Assembly (NCBI RefSeq): GCF_038562415.1
Contig: NZ_JBCFBA010000010.1
Location: 62,001-126,000 of the forward strand
Origin: Solidesulfovibrio sp.
Lineage (GTDB): Bacteria > Desulfobacterota > Desulfovibrionia > Desulfovibrionales > Desulfovibrionaceae
Direction: 5' to 3'
DNA length: 64,000 bases
Shown here: positions 18,868 to 27,043 of the stretch, one piece after another
How positions within the stretch are numbered: the first letter of the stretch is position 1
Layout of the letters: the number at the start of each line of letters is the position of its first letter
Notes under the pieces: model-generated
What the model saw: the letters and a program-made list of their open reading frames with translations, nothing else
Databases searched by the model: none
What the model was told of the DNA's origin: nothing
Position numbers and translations under genes: made by a program

Positions 18868-19851
18868 ATGATTCGCCCCAGCCTCGCACTTCCCTTTCGC
18901 CTGACGGCGGCAACCCTGGCCGTCTGCCTCGTCCTTGCCGCCGCCCCCGCCCCGGCCGGTCCGCCGGCCGCAAACGCACCCGTCCGACTGGCCTACCTGC
19001 AAAACGACCTGCACCATCTGGCCCTGTGGGTGGCGCTGGAAAACGAGTATTTCGCGCAGGAAGGCGTTTCCGTCGAAGTGGCCGGCGTCTTCCGCTCCGG
19101 CCCGGAACTCATGACCGCCTTCGGTTCCGGGGCCCTGGACGCGGCCTATGTCGGGGAAGCGCCGGCCACCATCGCCAAGGTCCGAGGCACGGCCCAGATC
19201 CAGGTGCTGGCCCAGGCCAATACCGAAGGTTCCGCCCTGGTCGGCTCCAAGGCCCTGGCCGCCGGCACGGTGGCCCGCCCCACCCTGGCCATCCCCGGCA
19301 ACGGCAGCGTCCAGGACCTCCTGCTGCAAAAGGCCCTGCCCCGGCTGCATCTGACTCCGGAGCAGGTCGAGCGCATCGTGGTCAGCCCGCCGGACATGCT
19401 GATCGCCCTGCAATCCGGCCAGATCGACGGCTTCATCGCCTGGGAACCGTACCCCTCCCAGGCCATTGCCCAGCATATTGGCACGATACTGGCAAGTTCC
19501 GCCGACATCTGGCCCGGCCATCCCTGCTGCGTGCTCGCCGCAACCACGGCGTTCATTACCCAGCGCGGCCAGGAAGCCCAGGCTTTGGTCCGCGCCCACC
19601 AGCGGGCCACGGCATTTCTCCGTGAGCAGCCCGACAAGGCCGTGGCCATCGCCGTCAAGTACACCGGCATGCGCGAGGCCATAGTCCGGCTGGCCCTGCC
19701 CCAGGTGACCTATACCGGAACGCCGAGCATCGCCGGCGAGGAGCAGTACGTGAACTTTTTAAACTCCCTGGGCGTGATCAAGGTCGAGGACGCCGGCGGC
19801 TTTACCCGCGACTTCATCGCCGCCCCCCTGCCGGAGGCAGCCGCCAAATGA
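18868..19851 (+). CDS. ABC transporter substrate-binding protein (SsuA/TauA/NMT1 type)
   Basis: A 327-residue periplasmic binding protein with a signal peptide (TLAVCLVLAAAPAPAGPPA) and the NMT1/SsuA fold: VRLAYLQNDLHHLALWVALE, FRSGPELMTAFGSGALDAAYVG, LQSGQIDGFIAWEPYPSQA. This class binds sulfonates, taurine, nitrate, cyanate or pyrimidine-type ligands, so the sequence alone does not fix the substrate. It is in the same operon as the carbamoyltransferase-like and AIR-synthase-like genes and precedes its permease with an ATGA overlap. I infer that it imports the compound that this operon degrades. Confidence 0.93.
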   Translation: MIRPSLALPFRLTAATLAVCLVLAAAPAPAGPPAANAPVRLAYLQNDLHHLALWVALENEYFAQEGVSVEVAGVFRSGPELMTAFGSGALDAAYVGEAPATIAKVRGTAQIQVLAQANTEGSALVGSKALAAGTVARPTLAIPGNGSVQDLLLQKALPRLHLTPEQVERIVVSPPDMLIALQSGQIDGFIAWEPYPSQAIAQHIGTILASSADIWPGHPCCVLAATTAFITQRGQEAQALVRAHQRATAFLREQPDKAVAIAVKYTGMREAIVRLALPQVTYTGTPSIAGEEQYVNFLNSLGVIKVEDAGGFTRDFIAAPLPEAAAK

Positions 19852-20603
19852 CCGTATCCGCCCTTGGCCCGGCCATCCTGGTCCTGCTGCTCTGGCAAGG
19901 CCTCTGCCAGACAGGGCTGGTCTCCCCGGCCCTGTTCGCCTCGCCGGCGGCTGTCGCCCTGGCCCTGGTGGAACTGTGGGGCCGGGGCATGCCGCCAGGG
20001 CGCGCGCTCCCCGGGCACGTCTGGTATAGCCTCGCCCGCGTGTTGGCCGGGACGGGGTTGGCCGTGGTCCTGGGCGTGCCGCTGGGGCTGGCCCTGGGGG
20101 GCAGCCCCCGGTTTCGGGCTCTTTGCATGCCCCTGGTCGATTTCCTGCGCCCCATCCCGCCCCTGGCCTGGATTCCCCTGGCCATCCTGTGGTTTGGCCT
20201 GGGGATGGCCTCGGCGGCCTATCTCATTTTCCTGGGCGCGTTTTTCCCGGTGGTCCTGGCCACCTGCTCCGGCGTGCTGGCCGTCGATCCGCTCTATGTG
20301 GACGCCGTGCGCGTCCTTGGCGGCGGCCGGGCGGCGGTGTGGCGCAAGGTGCTGCTGCCCGGGGCGCTGCCATCGGTCGTAACCGGCGTGCGGGTGGGCT
20401 TGGGCATCGGCTGGATGACCTTGGTCGCCGCCGAATTCATCGGCGTGCGGGGTGGCTACGGCCTGGGCTACATGATCATGAGCGCCCGGGATCTGCAGCG
20501 CACCGACATGGTCATGGCCGGCATGGCCGTCATCGGCCTGATCGGGCTTGGCATGGAGTGGTGCATGCAGCGCCTGTCCAAAACCTTGCTGCGCTGGCAA
20601 TGA
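19848..20603 (+). CDS. ABC transporter permease (SsuC type)
   Basis: A 251-residue inner-membrane protein with about six hydrophobic segments and the BPD permease EAA loop (DAVRVLGGGRAAVWRKVLLPGALP, near residues 150-173). Other matches to the SsuC/TauC/NrtB family are PLVDFLRPIPPLAWIPLAILWFG and GLGIGWMTLVAAEFIG. Its start overlaps the binding-protein stop (ATGA) and its own stop overlaps the ATPase start, so the three genes are translationally coupled. Normal length. Confidence 0.94.
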   Translation: MTVSALGPAILVLLLWQGLCQTGLVSPALFASPAAVALALVELWGRGMPPGRALPGHVWYSLARVLAGTGLAVVLGVPLGLALGGSPRFRALCMPLVDFLRPIPPLAWIPLAILWFGLGMASAAYLIFLGAFFPVVLATCSGVLAVDPLYVDAVRVLGGGRAAVWRKVLLPGALPSVVTGVRVGLGIGWMTLVAAEFIGVRGGYGLGYMIMSARDLQRTDMVMAGMAVIGLIGLGMEWCMQRLSKTLLRWQ

Positions 20604-21379
20604 CCATGGCCGCGACCCTGACCGTTCGCGATCTCGGCAAGACCTATCCGGCGGCGGGCGACAGGCCGGCGGTCACCGTGCTTGACGGCGTCAGCCTCGA
20701 CGTCGCGGCCGGTTCCATCGTCTCGGTGGTGGGACTCAACGGCTCGGGCAAGACCACGCTGCTGCGCATCATCGCCGGCCTGGAGCCGCCGTCCCAGGGC
20801 AGCATTCTTATCGACGGCCGCCCACCCGTCCCCGGCGGCAGCGGTGGCATCGGGCTGGTTGGCCAGGATGTGGCGCTTTTGCCCTGGCGCACGGTGCGCG
20901 ACAACATCGCCCTGGGCCTTGAACTCCAACGCCTGCCGACGGCCCGACGCTTTGAGCTGGCCAGGCAATACGAAGACGCCTTCGGCCTGGCCGACTGGGC
21001 TGATCGCTATCCCAAGGAACTCTCCGGCGGGATGCGCCAGAAAGCCGCCATAGCCAGGACGCTCGTCGCCAGTCCCGGCGTGGTCCTCATGGACGAGCCC
21101 TTCAGTGCCCTGGACTGCCAGACCCGAAACCGGATGCAGGCTTTCCTGCTGGACGTCTGGGCCACGCGGCGCGACACCATCCTCTTTGTCACCCACAACA
21201 TCGAGGAGGCGGTGCTGGTCAGCGACCACATCATCGTCCTGACGCCAAAGCCCAGCCGGGTCGAGGAGATACTGGCCGTCGACCTGCCCCGCCCGAGGCT
21301 ACGGACCGATGCGGCGGTCAACGCGCTACGGTCCAACATCTTTGAAACCCTGGGAAAACTGCTCCGCCAGGAGCGTTGA
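20600..21379 (+). CDS. ABC transporter ATP-binding protein (SsuB type)
   Basis: A 259-residue ATPase. Walker A is GLNGSGKTT, the Q-loop is LVGQDVALLPWR, the ABC signature is LSGGMRQKAAIARTL, Walker B is VVLMDEPFSALD, and the switch His is in FVTHNIEEAV. It belongs with the SsuB/TauB/NrtD group. The start ATG at 20600 overlaps the permease stop; an ATG two codons later is equally usable. It is the last gene of the operon that begins at 9601, and 137 bases separate it from the sigma-54 regulator. Confidence 0.96.
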   Translation: MTMAATLTVRDLGKTYPAAGDRPAVTVLDGVSLDVAAGSIVSVVGLNGSGKTTLLRIIAGLEPPSQGSILIDGRPPVPGGSGGIGLVGQDVALLPWRTVRDNIALGLELQRLPTARRFELARQYEDAFGLADWADRYPKELSGGMRQKAAIARTLVASPGVVLMDEPFSALDCQTRNRMQAFLLDVWATRRDTILFVTHNIEEAVLVSDHIIVLTPKPSRVEEILAVDLPRPRLRTDAAVNALRSNIFETLGKLLRQER

Positions 21380-21516
21380 CCCCAGCCGGCCAACCTCCGT
21401 ATGCTCACAGGTCGCAACCGGCGCGAACGTCGCCGCGGCAAGGCCAGGGGAAGGGCGAGAATCCGCCAAGCGCCGACAGCCCATGCCGCGCGATCCGATA
21501 AAAGGATACTGCCGCC

Positions 21517-23139
21517 ATGGCCATATTGGGATTCGTCAATGTCAGGAAGCTGCTCCTGGAATTGGCCCAGCACCACAGCGTGGAGGTGGTCCTCAAGATT
21601 GCCGTGGACACCCTGGCGGCCGTTTCCAGCGTGGCCATGGTGCGGGTCTGGCTCATCGAACCCGGCGACATCTGCGCCAACTGCAAGGACAACCACCAGT
21701 GCGTGGACAAGAGCCGCTGCCTGCACCTCAAGGCCAGCGCCGGAAAATCCATCATCGGCCCGACCACCTGGGACAACATTGCCGGCTCGTCCTTCAGCCG
21801 CTTCCCCATCGGCATCCGCAAGGTCGGCGAAATCGCGCTGTCGGGAAAGCCCATTGAACTCCTCGAAATCAAGCCGGGCGACAAATGGCTGGCTGACGCG
21901 CAATGGATCCGGCAAGAAAAGATTGTCAGCTTCGCCGGCCAGCCCCTGATCTGCCGCGACGAGGTACTGGGTGTCCTGTCCGTCTTCACCCGCCAGCAGC
22001 TCGAACAGGGGGCGCTGGAAATGCTGCGCATGGTGGCCGACCATCTCGCCTACGCCATTGCCAATGCCCGGGCCTTCGAACTGGTCGACAGCCTCAAGCG
22101 GCAGATCGAACTGGAAAACGCCTATCTGCGGGAAGAGATCAACGAAGCCCAGTCGTTTAAGGGCATCATCGGTCAAAGCGAGGGCATCGAGCAGATTCGC
22201 AAGGTCATCCGCATGGTCGGCCCCACCGACGCCAACGTGCTCATTTTCGGCGAGTCCGGCACGGGCAAGGAAATGATCGCCCGGGAGATTCACAACCACA
22301 GCGAGCGCTGCGACAAGCCCATGATCAAGATCAACTGTTCGGCCATCCCCCGGGAACTGTTCGAGAGCGAATTCTTCGGCCATGCCCGGGGCGCGTTCAC
22401 CGGAGCGGTCAAAAACCGCATCGGCTATTTCCAGGCGGCCGACGAGGGAACGCTTTTTCTGGACGAGGTGGGCGAAATTCCGATCTATCTGCAAAGTAAG
22501 CTCTTGCGCGTGCTCCAGGAAGGGGAATACCAGCGGGTGGGCGAGGAGACCGTGCGCAAGGTCAACGTACGTATCATCTCGGCCACCAACCGGAACCTGC
22601 ACACCGAAATCCAGGCCGGCCATTTCCGCGAAGACCTCTACTACCGCTTGCAGGTCTTCCCGATCGTGGTGCCGAGCCTCAAGGAACGCAAGATCGACAT
22701 TCCGCTTCTGGCCGATCATTTCATCAAACTGAGCTGCAAGAAGATGAACCGGCCTCTCGTGCGGCTCACCGAACCGCAGATGGCGCGTCTGGTCGCCTAC
22801 GACTGGCCCGGCAATATCCGGGAACTGCAAAATATCGTGGAACGCATGGTCATCACCGCCCAGCCCGACCAGATGCTGCTCGAGCTGGGCCAGGGGCTGG
22901 GCGGCCCAAGGGAGTGCGCCCCGGCCCCGACGAGCCCGGCGCTGCCGGAGCGCATCCTGAAGGAAAAGGAAATGCGCGCGCTGGAAACGGCGAACATGCA
23001 GGCCGCGCTGCGCCGGACGAACTGGCGGATCTACGGCCCTCGCGGCGCGGCCAAGCTGCTTGGCATCAATCCCACCACGCTGATCTCGCGACTCAAAAAA
23101 CTCGGTGTCTACCTGCCTCGCTCCCAGCCCGAGGAGTAG
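21517..23139 (+). CDS. Sigma-54-dependent transcriptional activator (GAF-AAA+-Fis)
   Basis: A 540-residue enhancer-binding protein. An N-terminal GAF-like domain (~1-195) contains four cysteines, C53-x2-C56-x5-C62-x5-C68. The AAA+ domain has Walker A GESGTGKE, the sigma-54 contact loop GAFTGA, Walker B TLFLDEVGEI and the R-finger region FREDLYYRL. The C-terminal Fis-type HTH is RGAAKLLGINPTTLISRLKKLG. RBS AAAAGGAT precedes ATG. It sits between two sets of genes that carry -24/-12 promoters, so it is the obvious candidate regulator of the locus; Nit1C clusters in pseudomonads also carry such a regulator. The Cys cluster could bind metal or Fe-S and act as the sensor. Confidence 0.95.
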   Translation: MAILGFVNVRKLLLELAQHHSVEVVLKIAVDTLAAVSSVAMVRVWLIEPGDICANCKDNHQCVDKSRCLHLKASAGKSIIGPTTWDNIAGSSFSRFPIGIRKVGEIALSGKPIELLEIKPGDKWLADAQWIRQEKIVSFAGQPLICRDEVLGVLSVFTRQQLEQGALEMLRMVADHLAYAIANARAFELVDSLKRQIELENAYLREEINEAQSFKGIIGQSEGIEQIRKVIRMVGPTDANVLIFGESGTGKEMIAREIHNHSERCDKPMIKINCSAIPRELFESEFFGHARGAFTGAVKNRIGYFQAADEGTLFLDEVGEIPIYLQSKLLRVLQEGEYQRVGEETVRKVNVRIISATNRNLHTEIQAGHFREDLYYRLQVFPIVVPSLKERKIDIPLLADHFIKLSCKKMNRPLVRLTEPQMARLVAYDWPGNIRELQNIVERMVITAQPDQMLLELGQGLGGPRECAPAPTSPALPERILKEKEMRALETANMQAALRRTNWRIYGPRGAAKLLGINPTTLISRLKKLGVYLPRSQPEE

Positions 23140-23204
23140 CGTTAACCCAGCGAATACACTTCTATTTGCGGCTTCCGGCGGACCGCAAGGCCGGCACGCA
23201 TCGG

Positions 23205-23900
23205 TTAGAGCAGGCCGAGCAGGCGCACCACCAGCGGCGCAAATCCCGCCGTGAAAATGCCTGCCAAAATCATGGCCAGCCCGGCCATGGCCCCCTGCTG
23301 CTCGCCTTCCATGAGCGCCGTGGCCGTGCCCTGGGCATGGGACACCGTACCCAGGGCCAGCCCCCGGGCCACGGGGTGGCCGATGCCGACGCGGCTTAGC
23401 AACCAACCGCCGAAAAGCGATCCCAAGGTGCCGGTTGCCACCACAAAAGCGGCGCTCAGCGCCGGTATCCCCTGATAGAGACGGGAAATTTCCACGGCAA
23501 AGGGAATGGAGACGCCCTTGGGCAGGATGGAGACCACCACCTCCCGGGGCAGCCCCCCCATACTGGCGATCAACCCGGCCGACAGCATGGCCAGAAAGGC
23601 CCCAAGCCCCACGCTGGCCAGAATGGCCAGCCCGTGGCTGCGCAGGAGCGCGCGGTGGCGATAGAGCGGCACGGCCAGACCGACCGTGGCCGGGCCGAGC
23701 AGCGCGGTCATGACGTTGCGGGCCGGGGCGTAGACGGTGTAGGGCTGATCGCAGGCGACCAGCACCGCAATGACGATGCCGGCGCTTAAGGCCACGACAT
23801 TGAGCAACGGGTGGTTGACCGTAAGATAAAGCCGCCGGCAGGCCAGATACGTGGCCACGGTCAGGGCAATAAAGCTTGCCAGCAGAAGCGGGTTGTCCAT
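23205..23900 (-). CDS. lrgB: LrgB/CidB family membrane protein
   Basis: A 231-residue polytopic membrane protein of the LrgB family; the conserved PKGVSIPFAVEISR and the late GTVSHAQGTATALMEGEQQGAMAGLAM match it. LrgA/LrgB pairs were first linked to autolysis, but related systems transport small 2-oxo and 2-hydroxy acids: pyruvate in Bacillus, and glycolate/glycerate by the fused plant protein. It lies one base behind lrgA and ends an operon running from the KAS III-like gene. In this context I infer export of an acid such as oxamate or glycolate. Confidence 0.93.
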   Translation of the reverse strand: MDNPLLLASFIALTVATYLACRRLYLTVNHPLLNVVALSAGIVIAVLVACDQPYTVYAPARNVMTALLGPATVGLAVPLYRHRALLRSHGLAILASVGLGAFLAMLSAGLIASMGGLPREVVVSILPKGVSIPFAVEISRLYQGIPALSAAFVVATGTLGSLFGGWLLSRVGIGHPVARGLALGTVSHAQGTATALMEGEQQGAMAGLAMILAGIFTAGFAPLVVRLLGLL

Positions 23901-23901
23901 C

Positions 23902-24258
23902 TCAGGCTCTCCTGCGGTGCAGAAACAGGGTCAAAAATCCCACCGCAAAAAATGGCAGCACCGAACTGACCACCACGGCGGCCAGCAATACCAGCCCATA
24001 CTGGTAAAAGACCCCACCCCAGTCCATGAGTCCCACGGCAATGGGAATGAAGAAAAAAACCAGATGGCGCAGCAAGAAGTCCGCTGTCTCGGCCACATAG
24101 GTCAGCTTGACCAAGCCCAGACAGAGCAGGGCAAACAGCAGCACCACGCCGACGACGTTGGCCGGCACAGGCAGGGCCAGAGCCTCGGTGAGCCACTGTC
24201 CAGCGAGATACACGCCCCACAGGATACCCAGCTGTCCCAGATACTTCACAATACGCAT
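23902..24258 (-). CDS. lrgA: LrgA/CidA family membrane protein
   Basis: A 118-residue protein with four hydrophobic segments (LGQLGILWGVYLAGQWL; VVGVVLLFALLCLGLV; HLVFFFIPIAVGLM; VVVSSVLPFFAVGFLTLFL), the normal length and topology for LrgA. The conserved LALPVPANVVGVVLL and FFFIPIAVGLM are present. The start at MRIVKYLG has AAGGCGG upstream; longer readings lack conservation. It is the smaller half of an LrgAB transporter. Confidence 0.92.
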   Translation of the reverse strand: MRIVKYLGQLGILWGVYLAGQWLTEALALPVPANVVGVVLLFALLCLGLVKLTYVAETADFLLRHLVFFFIPIAVGLMDWGGVFYQYGLVLLAAVVVSSVLPFFAVGFLTLFLHRRRA

Positions 24259-24388
24259 GGTTTCCGCCTTCCTTTGCCGCCAGGGGTGTCGCTGCTCCCG
24301 GCGCACGGCTCCATACGCCCGCCGGCTCTTGGGGACAAGTCCTGTCCGGGCTTCTGCCGTATCGTCAGGGATGCGGCGCAAGACCGCA

Positions 24389-24643
24389 TCATTGCCGGCC
24401 GCCGGTTGCTGAAGCAAACGGCACTGCCGGCCGGGTGCGCAGCGAGAGGGCGTCGGCGCTGCAATGGCCAAGGCAGCGCCCCACTCCGTCGCACCGGGAT
24501 TCGTCAGCCAGCACGACCAGCCCCCGGCTGATGGTCAGCGCCCGATGCGGACAGCTGGTCAGACACTGGCCGCAGCCCAGGCAACGCGCGTGGTCGATGT
24601 GCACGACCGGGCGCAGGGCCGTCCGTTGACTCTCATTTTCCAT
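24389..24643 (-). CDS. Small 2x[4Fe-4S] ferredoxin
   Basis: An 84-residue ferredoxin. The first cluster motif is CLGCGQCLTSCP. The second is CDGVGRCLGHCS, the C-x5-C-x3-C form that resembles the CDGLGACLGECP motif of a widespread anaerobe ferredoxin family, here with Ser in place of the usual Pro. MENESQRTA is preferred as the start because the upstream in-frame part overlaps another gene. It overlaps the preceding small gene by 11 bases and lies 130 bases before lrgA. It probably carries electrons for a redox step of this operon; the partner is unknown. Confidence 0.85.
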   Translation of the reverse strand: MENESQRTALRPVVHIDHARCLGCGQCLTSCPHRALTISRGLVVLADESRCDGVGRCLGHCSADALSLRTRPAVPFASATGGRQ

Positions 24644-24920
24644 GGCCGGCCAAGTGCTCCTTAAGCGCGAGCACTTCCTGGTCCAGCCGCCCGACCACGG
24701 TGCAGATGCGGGCAAAATGCTCCTCCAACTGGGCCACCCGCGAGGCCAGCGCAGCGCCTGCCGCCCCCGGCCCGGCGGGGATGCCGCCGCCCAGGCCCGG
24801 GAGTCCCGCCATCAAACCCTGCATATCGCCCAGGCCCTGGCGCAGCAAAGCCTCCATCCGGTCGAAACGGGCATCGGTTGCGTTTGGCCCCTGCCCACCA
24901 GGGGTTCGCTCATCATCCAT
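24633..24920 (-). CDS. Small hypothetical protein with C-terminal coiled coil
   Basis: A 95-residue protein. The start MDDERTPG is backed by GGAGG eight bases upstream. It has a helical N-terminal part (FDRMEALLRQGLGDMQGLM), a Gly/Pro/Ala hinge (LPGLGGGIPAGPGAAGA) and a coiled-coil tail (SRVAQLEEHFARICTVVGRL). I do not recognise it. It lies between the KAS III-like gene and the ferredoxin in one operon, so it may be an assembly or scaffold partner. Confidence 0.65.
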   Translation of the reverse strand: MDDERTPGGQGPNATDARFDRMEALLRQGLGDMQGLMAGLPGLGGGIPAGPGAAGAALASRVAQLEEHFARICTVVGRLDQEVLALKEHLAGHGK

Positions 24921-24949
24921 TGCCGCCTCCATGCGTTTGCACGTTCCGA

Positions 24950-26053
24950 TCACAGCGCGCCAGCACGCACTCGCAGCAACGCCGCCCCCCAGGTAAACCC
25001 CGCGCCAAAGCTCGTCAGGAGGATGCGCCGGCCCGGGGACAGCCGGTCTTGGACCCGGGCCTGGGCCAGGGCCAAGGGGATGGAGGCGGCCGAGGTGTTG
25101 CCACAGGTTTCAAGGGCCAGCACGGTCCTCTCCGGGGCGAGGCCCAAGCGCTCGCCCACAGCCTCGATGATGCGCCCGTTGGCCTGATGCGGCACAAAGA
25201 GGTCCACGTCAGCGGGTGTGAGGCCGTTGCGGCAAAGCAGCGAGAGGCTGGCCTCGGTCATGCCGGCCACCGCGTGGCGAAAGACTTCGCGGCCCTGCAT
25301 ACGCAGGAAATACGCCTCGCCCACCCGACTGTCGGGCGAGGCATAGGCGGCCCGGCTGCCGCCGCCGTCGGCGGTGAGGATGTGGCCGTGGGTGCCATCC
25401 GAGGAGAGCAGGACGTCGTCCACAACGAGGCCGCTCCCGCCGGTATCGCCGCGTTCGCCATATTCCCCTGGTCCGGCCGAGCTGATGACGGCCGCCCCGG
25501 CCCCGTCGCCGAAGATGACGTTGACGTTGCGATCCCCGGGCGCGCACAGCCGGGTCATGGCCTCTGCCGCAACCAAGAGAACCACCGCCCGGGGCTCCAG
25601 GCGCACAATGGCCGCAGCCAGATAGAGGCCATAGACAAAGCCCGAGCAGGCCACGTTGAAATCCATGGCCATAAGCCCGCGAAGGCCAAGCTTGCGTTCC
25701 AGGGTACAGGCGGTGTTGGGCACCAGCCCGTCCGGGGAACAGCTCGCCAGCAGCAGATGCGTGAGCGCCGCCGGGTCCGTGCCGCTGGCGGCCAAGGCGG
25801 CCCGGGCCGCCGCCAAGGCCATGTCGGAGGTGTTCTGGTCGGCAGGCAGAATGCGGCGTTGCCGGATGCCTGTGCGCGAATAAATCCAGTCTTCGGTCAC
25901 GCCGTAGCTTCGGGCCAGATCCGCGTTGGTGCGAACGCCCTCGGGCAGATGTCCGCCCAGACCTCTTATGACGCACAGCCCCTGTCCCTGGACGGCCTGG
26001 GCATCAAGGGCGGACAGGGCTTGCCGCCGCGGTCGGTCGCTGTCGTAATTCAT
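24950..26053 (-). CDS. Beta-ketoacyl-ACP synthase III-like enzyme
   Basis: A 367-residue thiolase-fold protein of the FabH/KAS III family with a complete catalytic triad: C136 in VACSGF, H289 in PHQANGR and N319 in ETCGNTSAAS. SRTGIRQRR and the C-terminal TSFGAGFTWGA are also typical. GGAG precedes MNYDSDRPR, which follows a ~35-residue in-frame extension that I reject. It is first in an operon with the small protein, ferredoxin and LrgAB, and is read from a sigma-54 promoter at 26171-26186. Housekeeping FabH usually sits in a fab operon; the position here suggests a specialised acyl-thioester condensation or transfer. Substrate unknown. Confidence 0.92.
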   Translation of the reverse strand: MNYDSDRPRRQALSALDAQAVQGQGLCVIRGLGGHLPEGVRTNADLARSYGVTEDWIYSRTGIRQRRILPADQNTSDMALAAARAALAASGTDPAALTHLLLASCSPDGLVPNTACTLERKLGLRGLMAMDFNVACSGFVYGLYLAAAIVRLEPRAVVLLVAAEAMTRLCAPGDRNVNVIFGDGAGAAVISSAGPGEYGERGDTGGSGLVVDDVLLSSDGTHGHILTADGGGSRAAYASPDSRVGEAYFLRMQGREVFRHAVAGMTEASLSLLCRNGLTPADVDLFVPHQANGRIIEAVGERLGLAPERTVLALETCGNTSAASIPLALAQARVQDRLSPGRRILLTSFGAGFTWGAALLRVRAGAL

Positions 26054-26170
26054 GTCTTTCTCCTGCCGGCCCTGCGCCGCAGGACCAGTTGGCCGGTTCG
26101 GCGCTGCGCTCCCGACAAACGAAACAACCGCGTCGCCGGTCCAGCCGCCCCTTAGGAGCAAGGTGACGTA

Positions 26171-26186
26171 AGCAAACAGGGTGCCG
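26171..26186 (-). promoter_or_regulatory. Sigma-54 promoter of the KAS III-lrgB operon
   Basis: Read on the minus strand, CGGCACCCTGTTTGCT has GGCAC and TTTGCT elements with exactly ten bases between GG and GC. It lies about 120 bases before the KAS III start and faces away from the promoter at 26447. Confidence 0.7.
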
Positions 26187-26337
26187 ACAACGGCCGGTTA
26201 CGCCGTGCCACCCAGCAACCGGCCTTGGAATCGAAGGATACTCGTGCGCAGGGGCGTCAGCAGGAAGGGGGGACGGCTCCGGCCGGCCCCAGGGTCGGGC
26301 GGCCACGACGACGCTTCGCTGTTTTCAAGGACATCTC

Positions 26338-26349
26338 GTTGCAAACAAC
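26338..26349. promoter_or_regulatory. Putative activator site GTTG-N4-CAAC between divergent promoters
   Basis: GTTGCAAACAAC is an inverted repeat (arms GTTG/CAAC) set in ACATCTCGTTGCAAACAAC. The phrase CATCTCGTTG[CT]AAACAAC recurs at 30041-30058 upstream of dsrA. It lies about 150 bases from one -24/-12 promoter and about 100 from the other, the usual distance for sigma-54 enhancers. I infer binding by the activator encoded at 21517. Confidence 0.55.
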
Positions 26350-26446
26350 ATGAAATTTTGGAGTTTCCGGGCCGTCAGCCCGCGTTCCCCGGCGCTTGGC
26401 CGCTGAAAAGACGCACAAACCGGCTTCGGCCAAAGAACGCCGTCGA

Positions 26447-26462
26447 CGGCACAGCCTTTGCT
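26447..26462 (+). promoter_or_regulatory. Sigma-54 promoter of the Sll0783-OsmC operon
   Basis: CGGCACAGCCTTTGCT has the -24 GGCAC and -12 TTTGCT with ten bases between GG and GC. A start near 26473 would leave a short leader before the ATG at 26510. Confidence 0.72.
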
Positions 26463-26509
26463 TTTAACAAAAAAGTCATAGCATTTCAAACCGTTCAAAG
26501 GAGTTCCCC

Positions 26510-26995
26510 ATGACCATGGTTTCCATCCCCGCCCCGACCACCGGTGACGAAATCGTCAACCACGGCCCCAAAATCTATGAGGATATCAAGGCCAACCCGG
26601 GAGAAAAAGCGCTCATCTGCATGCACACGGTGCCTTTCGAGGGTTCCGTCGGCCTCATCAACATGCTCACCGCCACCCGGCTGGTGCGCAAGGGCTACGA
26701 CCTGACCTTCCTGCTCTACGGCCCGGGCGTGCTCATGGCCTCGGCCGCGCGCGGCTTCCCCAAGGTCGGCGACGAAGGCTTCGCCGGCAATATGGCCTAC
26801 AACAAACAGCTCACCACCATCATGAACGAAGGCGGCAAGGTCGTGGCCTGCCGTTTCGCCATGGCCGCCCTATACGGCCTGCGCGAGACCGACCTCCTGC
26901 CCGGCGTCCAGGGCATCCATCCCCTGGACATCCTGGACTGCATCCTCACCCACCAGCGCGCGGGCGCACTGATCCTGTCCACCTGGACCGTCTAA
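26510..26995 (+). CDS. MSMEG_0572/Sll0783-family nitrogen starvation response protein
   Basis: A 161-residue soluble protein. It matches my recollection of the Sll0783/MSMEG_0572 family (NitB position of Nit1C clusters), with a DsrE-like alpha/beta fold: GEKALICMHTVPFEGSVGLINMLTA, YDLTFLLYGPGVLMASAARGFP, EGGKVVACRFAMAALYG and the end GALILSTWTV. C37 (ICMHT) and C113 (VACRF) are candidates for function. A very good AAAGGAG lies before ATG. It leads the operon behind the sigma-54 promoter at 26447. The biochemical role is unknown; in cyanobacteria the family is named from nitrogen-starvation induction. Confidence 0.85.
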   Translation: MTMVSIPAPTTGDEIVNHGPKIYEDIKANPGEKALICMHTVPFEGSVGLINMLTATRLVRKGYDLTFLLYGPGVLMASAARGFPKVGDEGFAGNMAYNKQLTTIMNEGGKVVACRFAMAALYGLRETDLLPGVQGIHPLDILDCILTHQRAGALILSTWTV

Positions 26996-27043
26996 CCGCC
27001 CCCGGCTGCCTAAGGCCCAAACGCTAACCGCAAGGAGCGCCTC

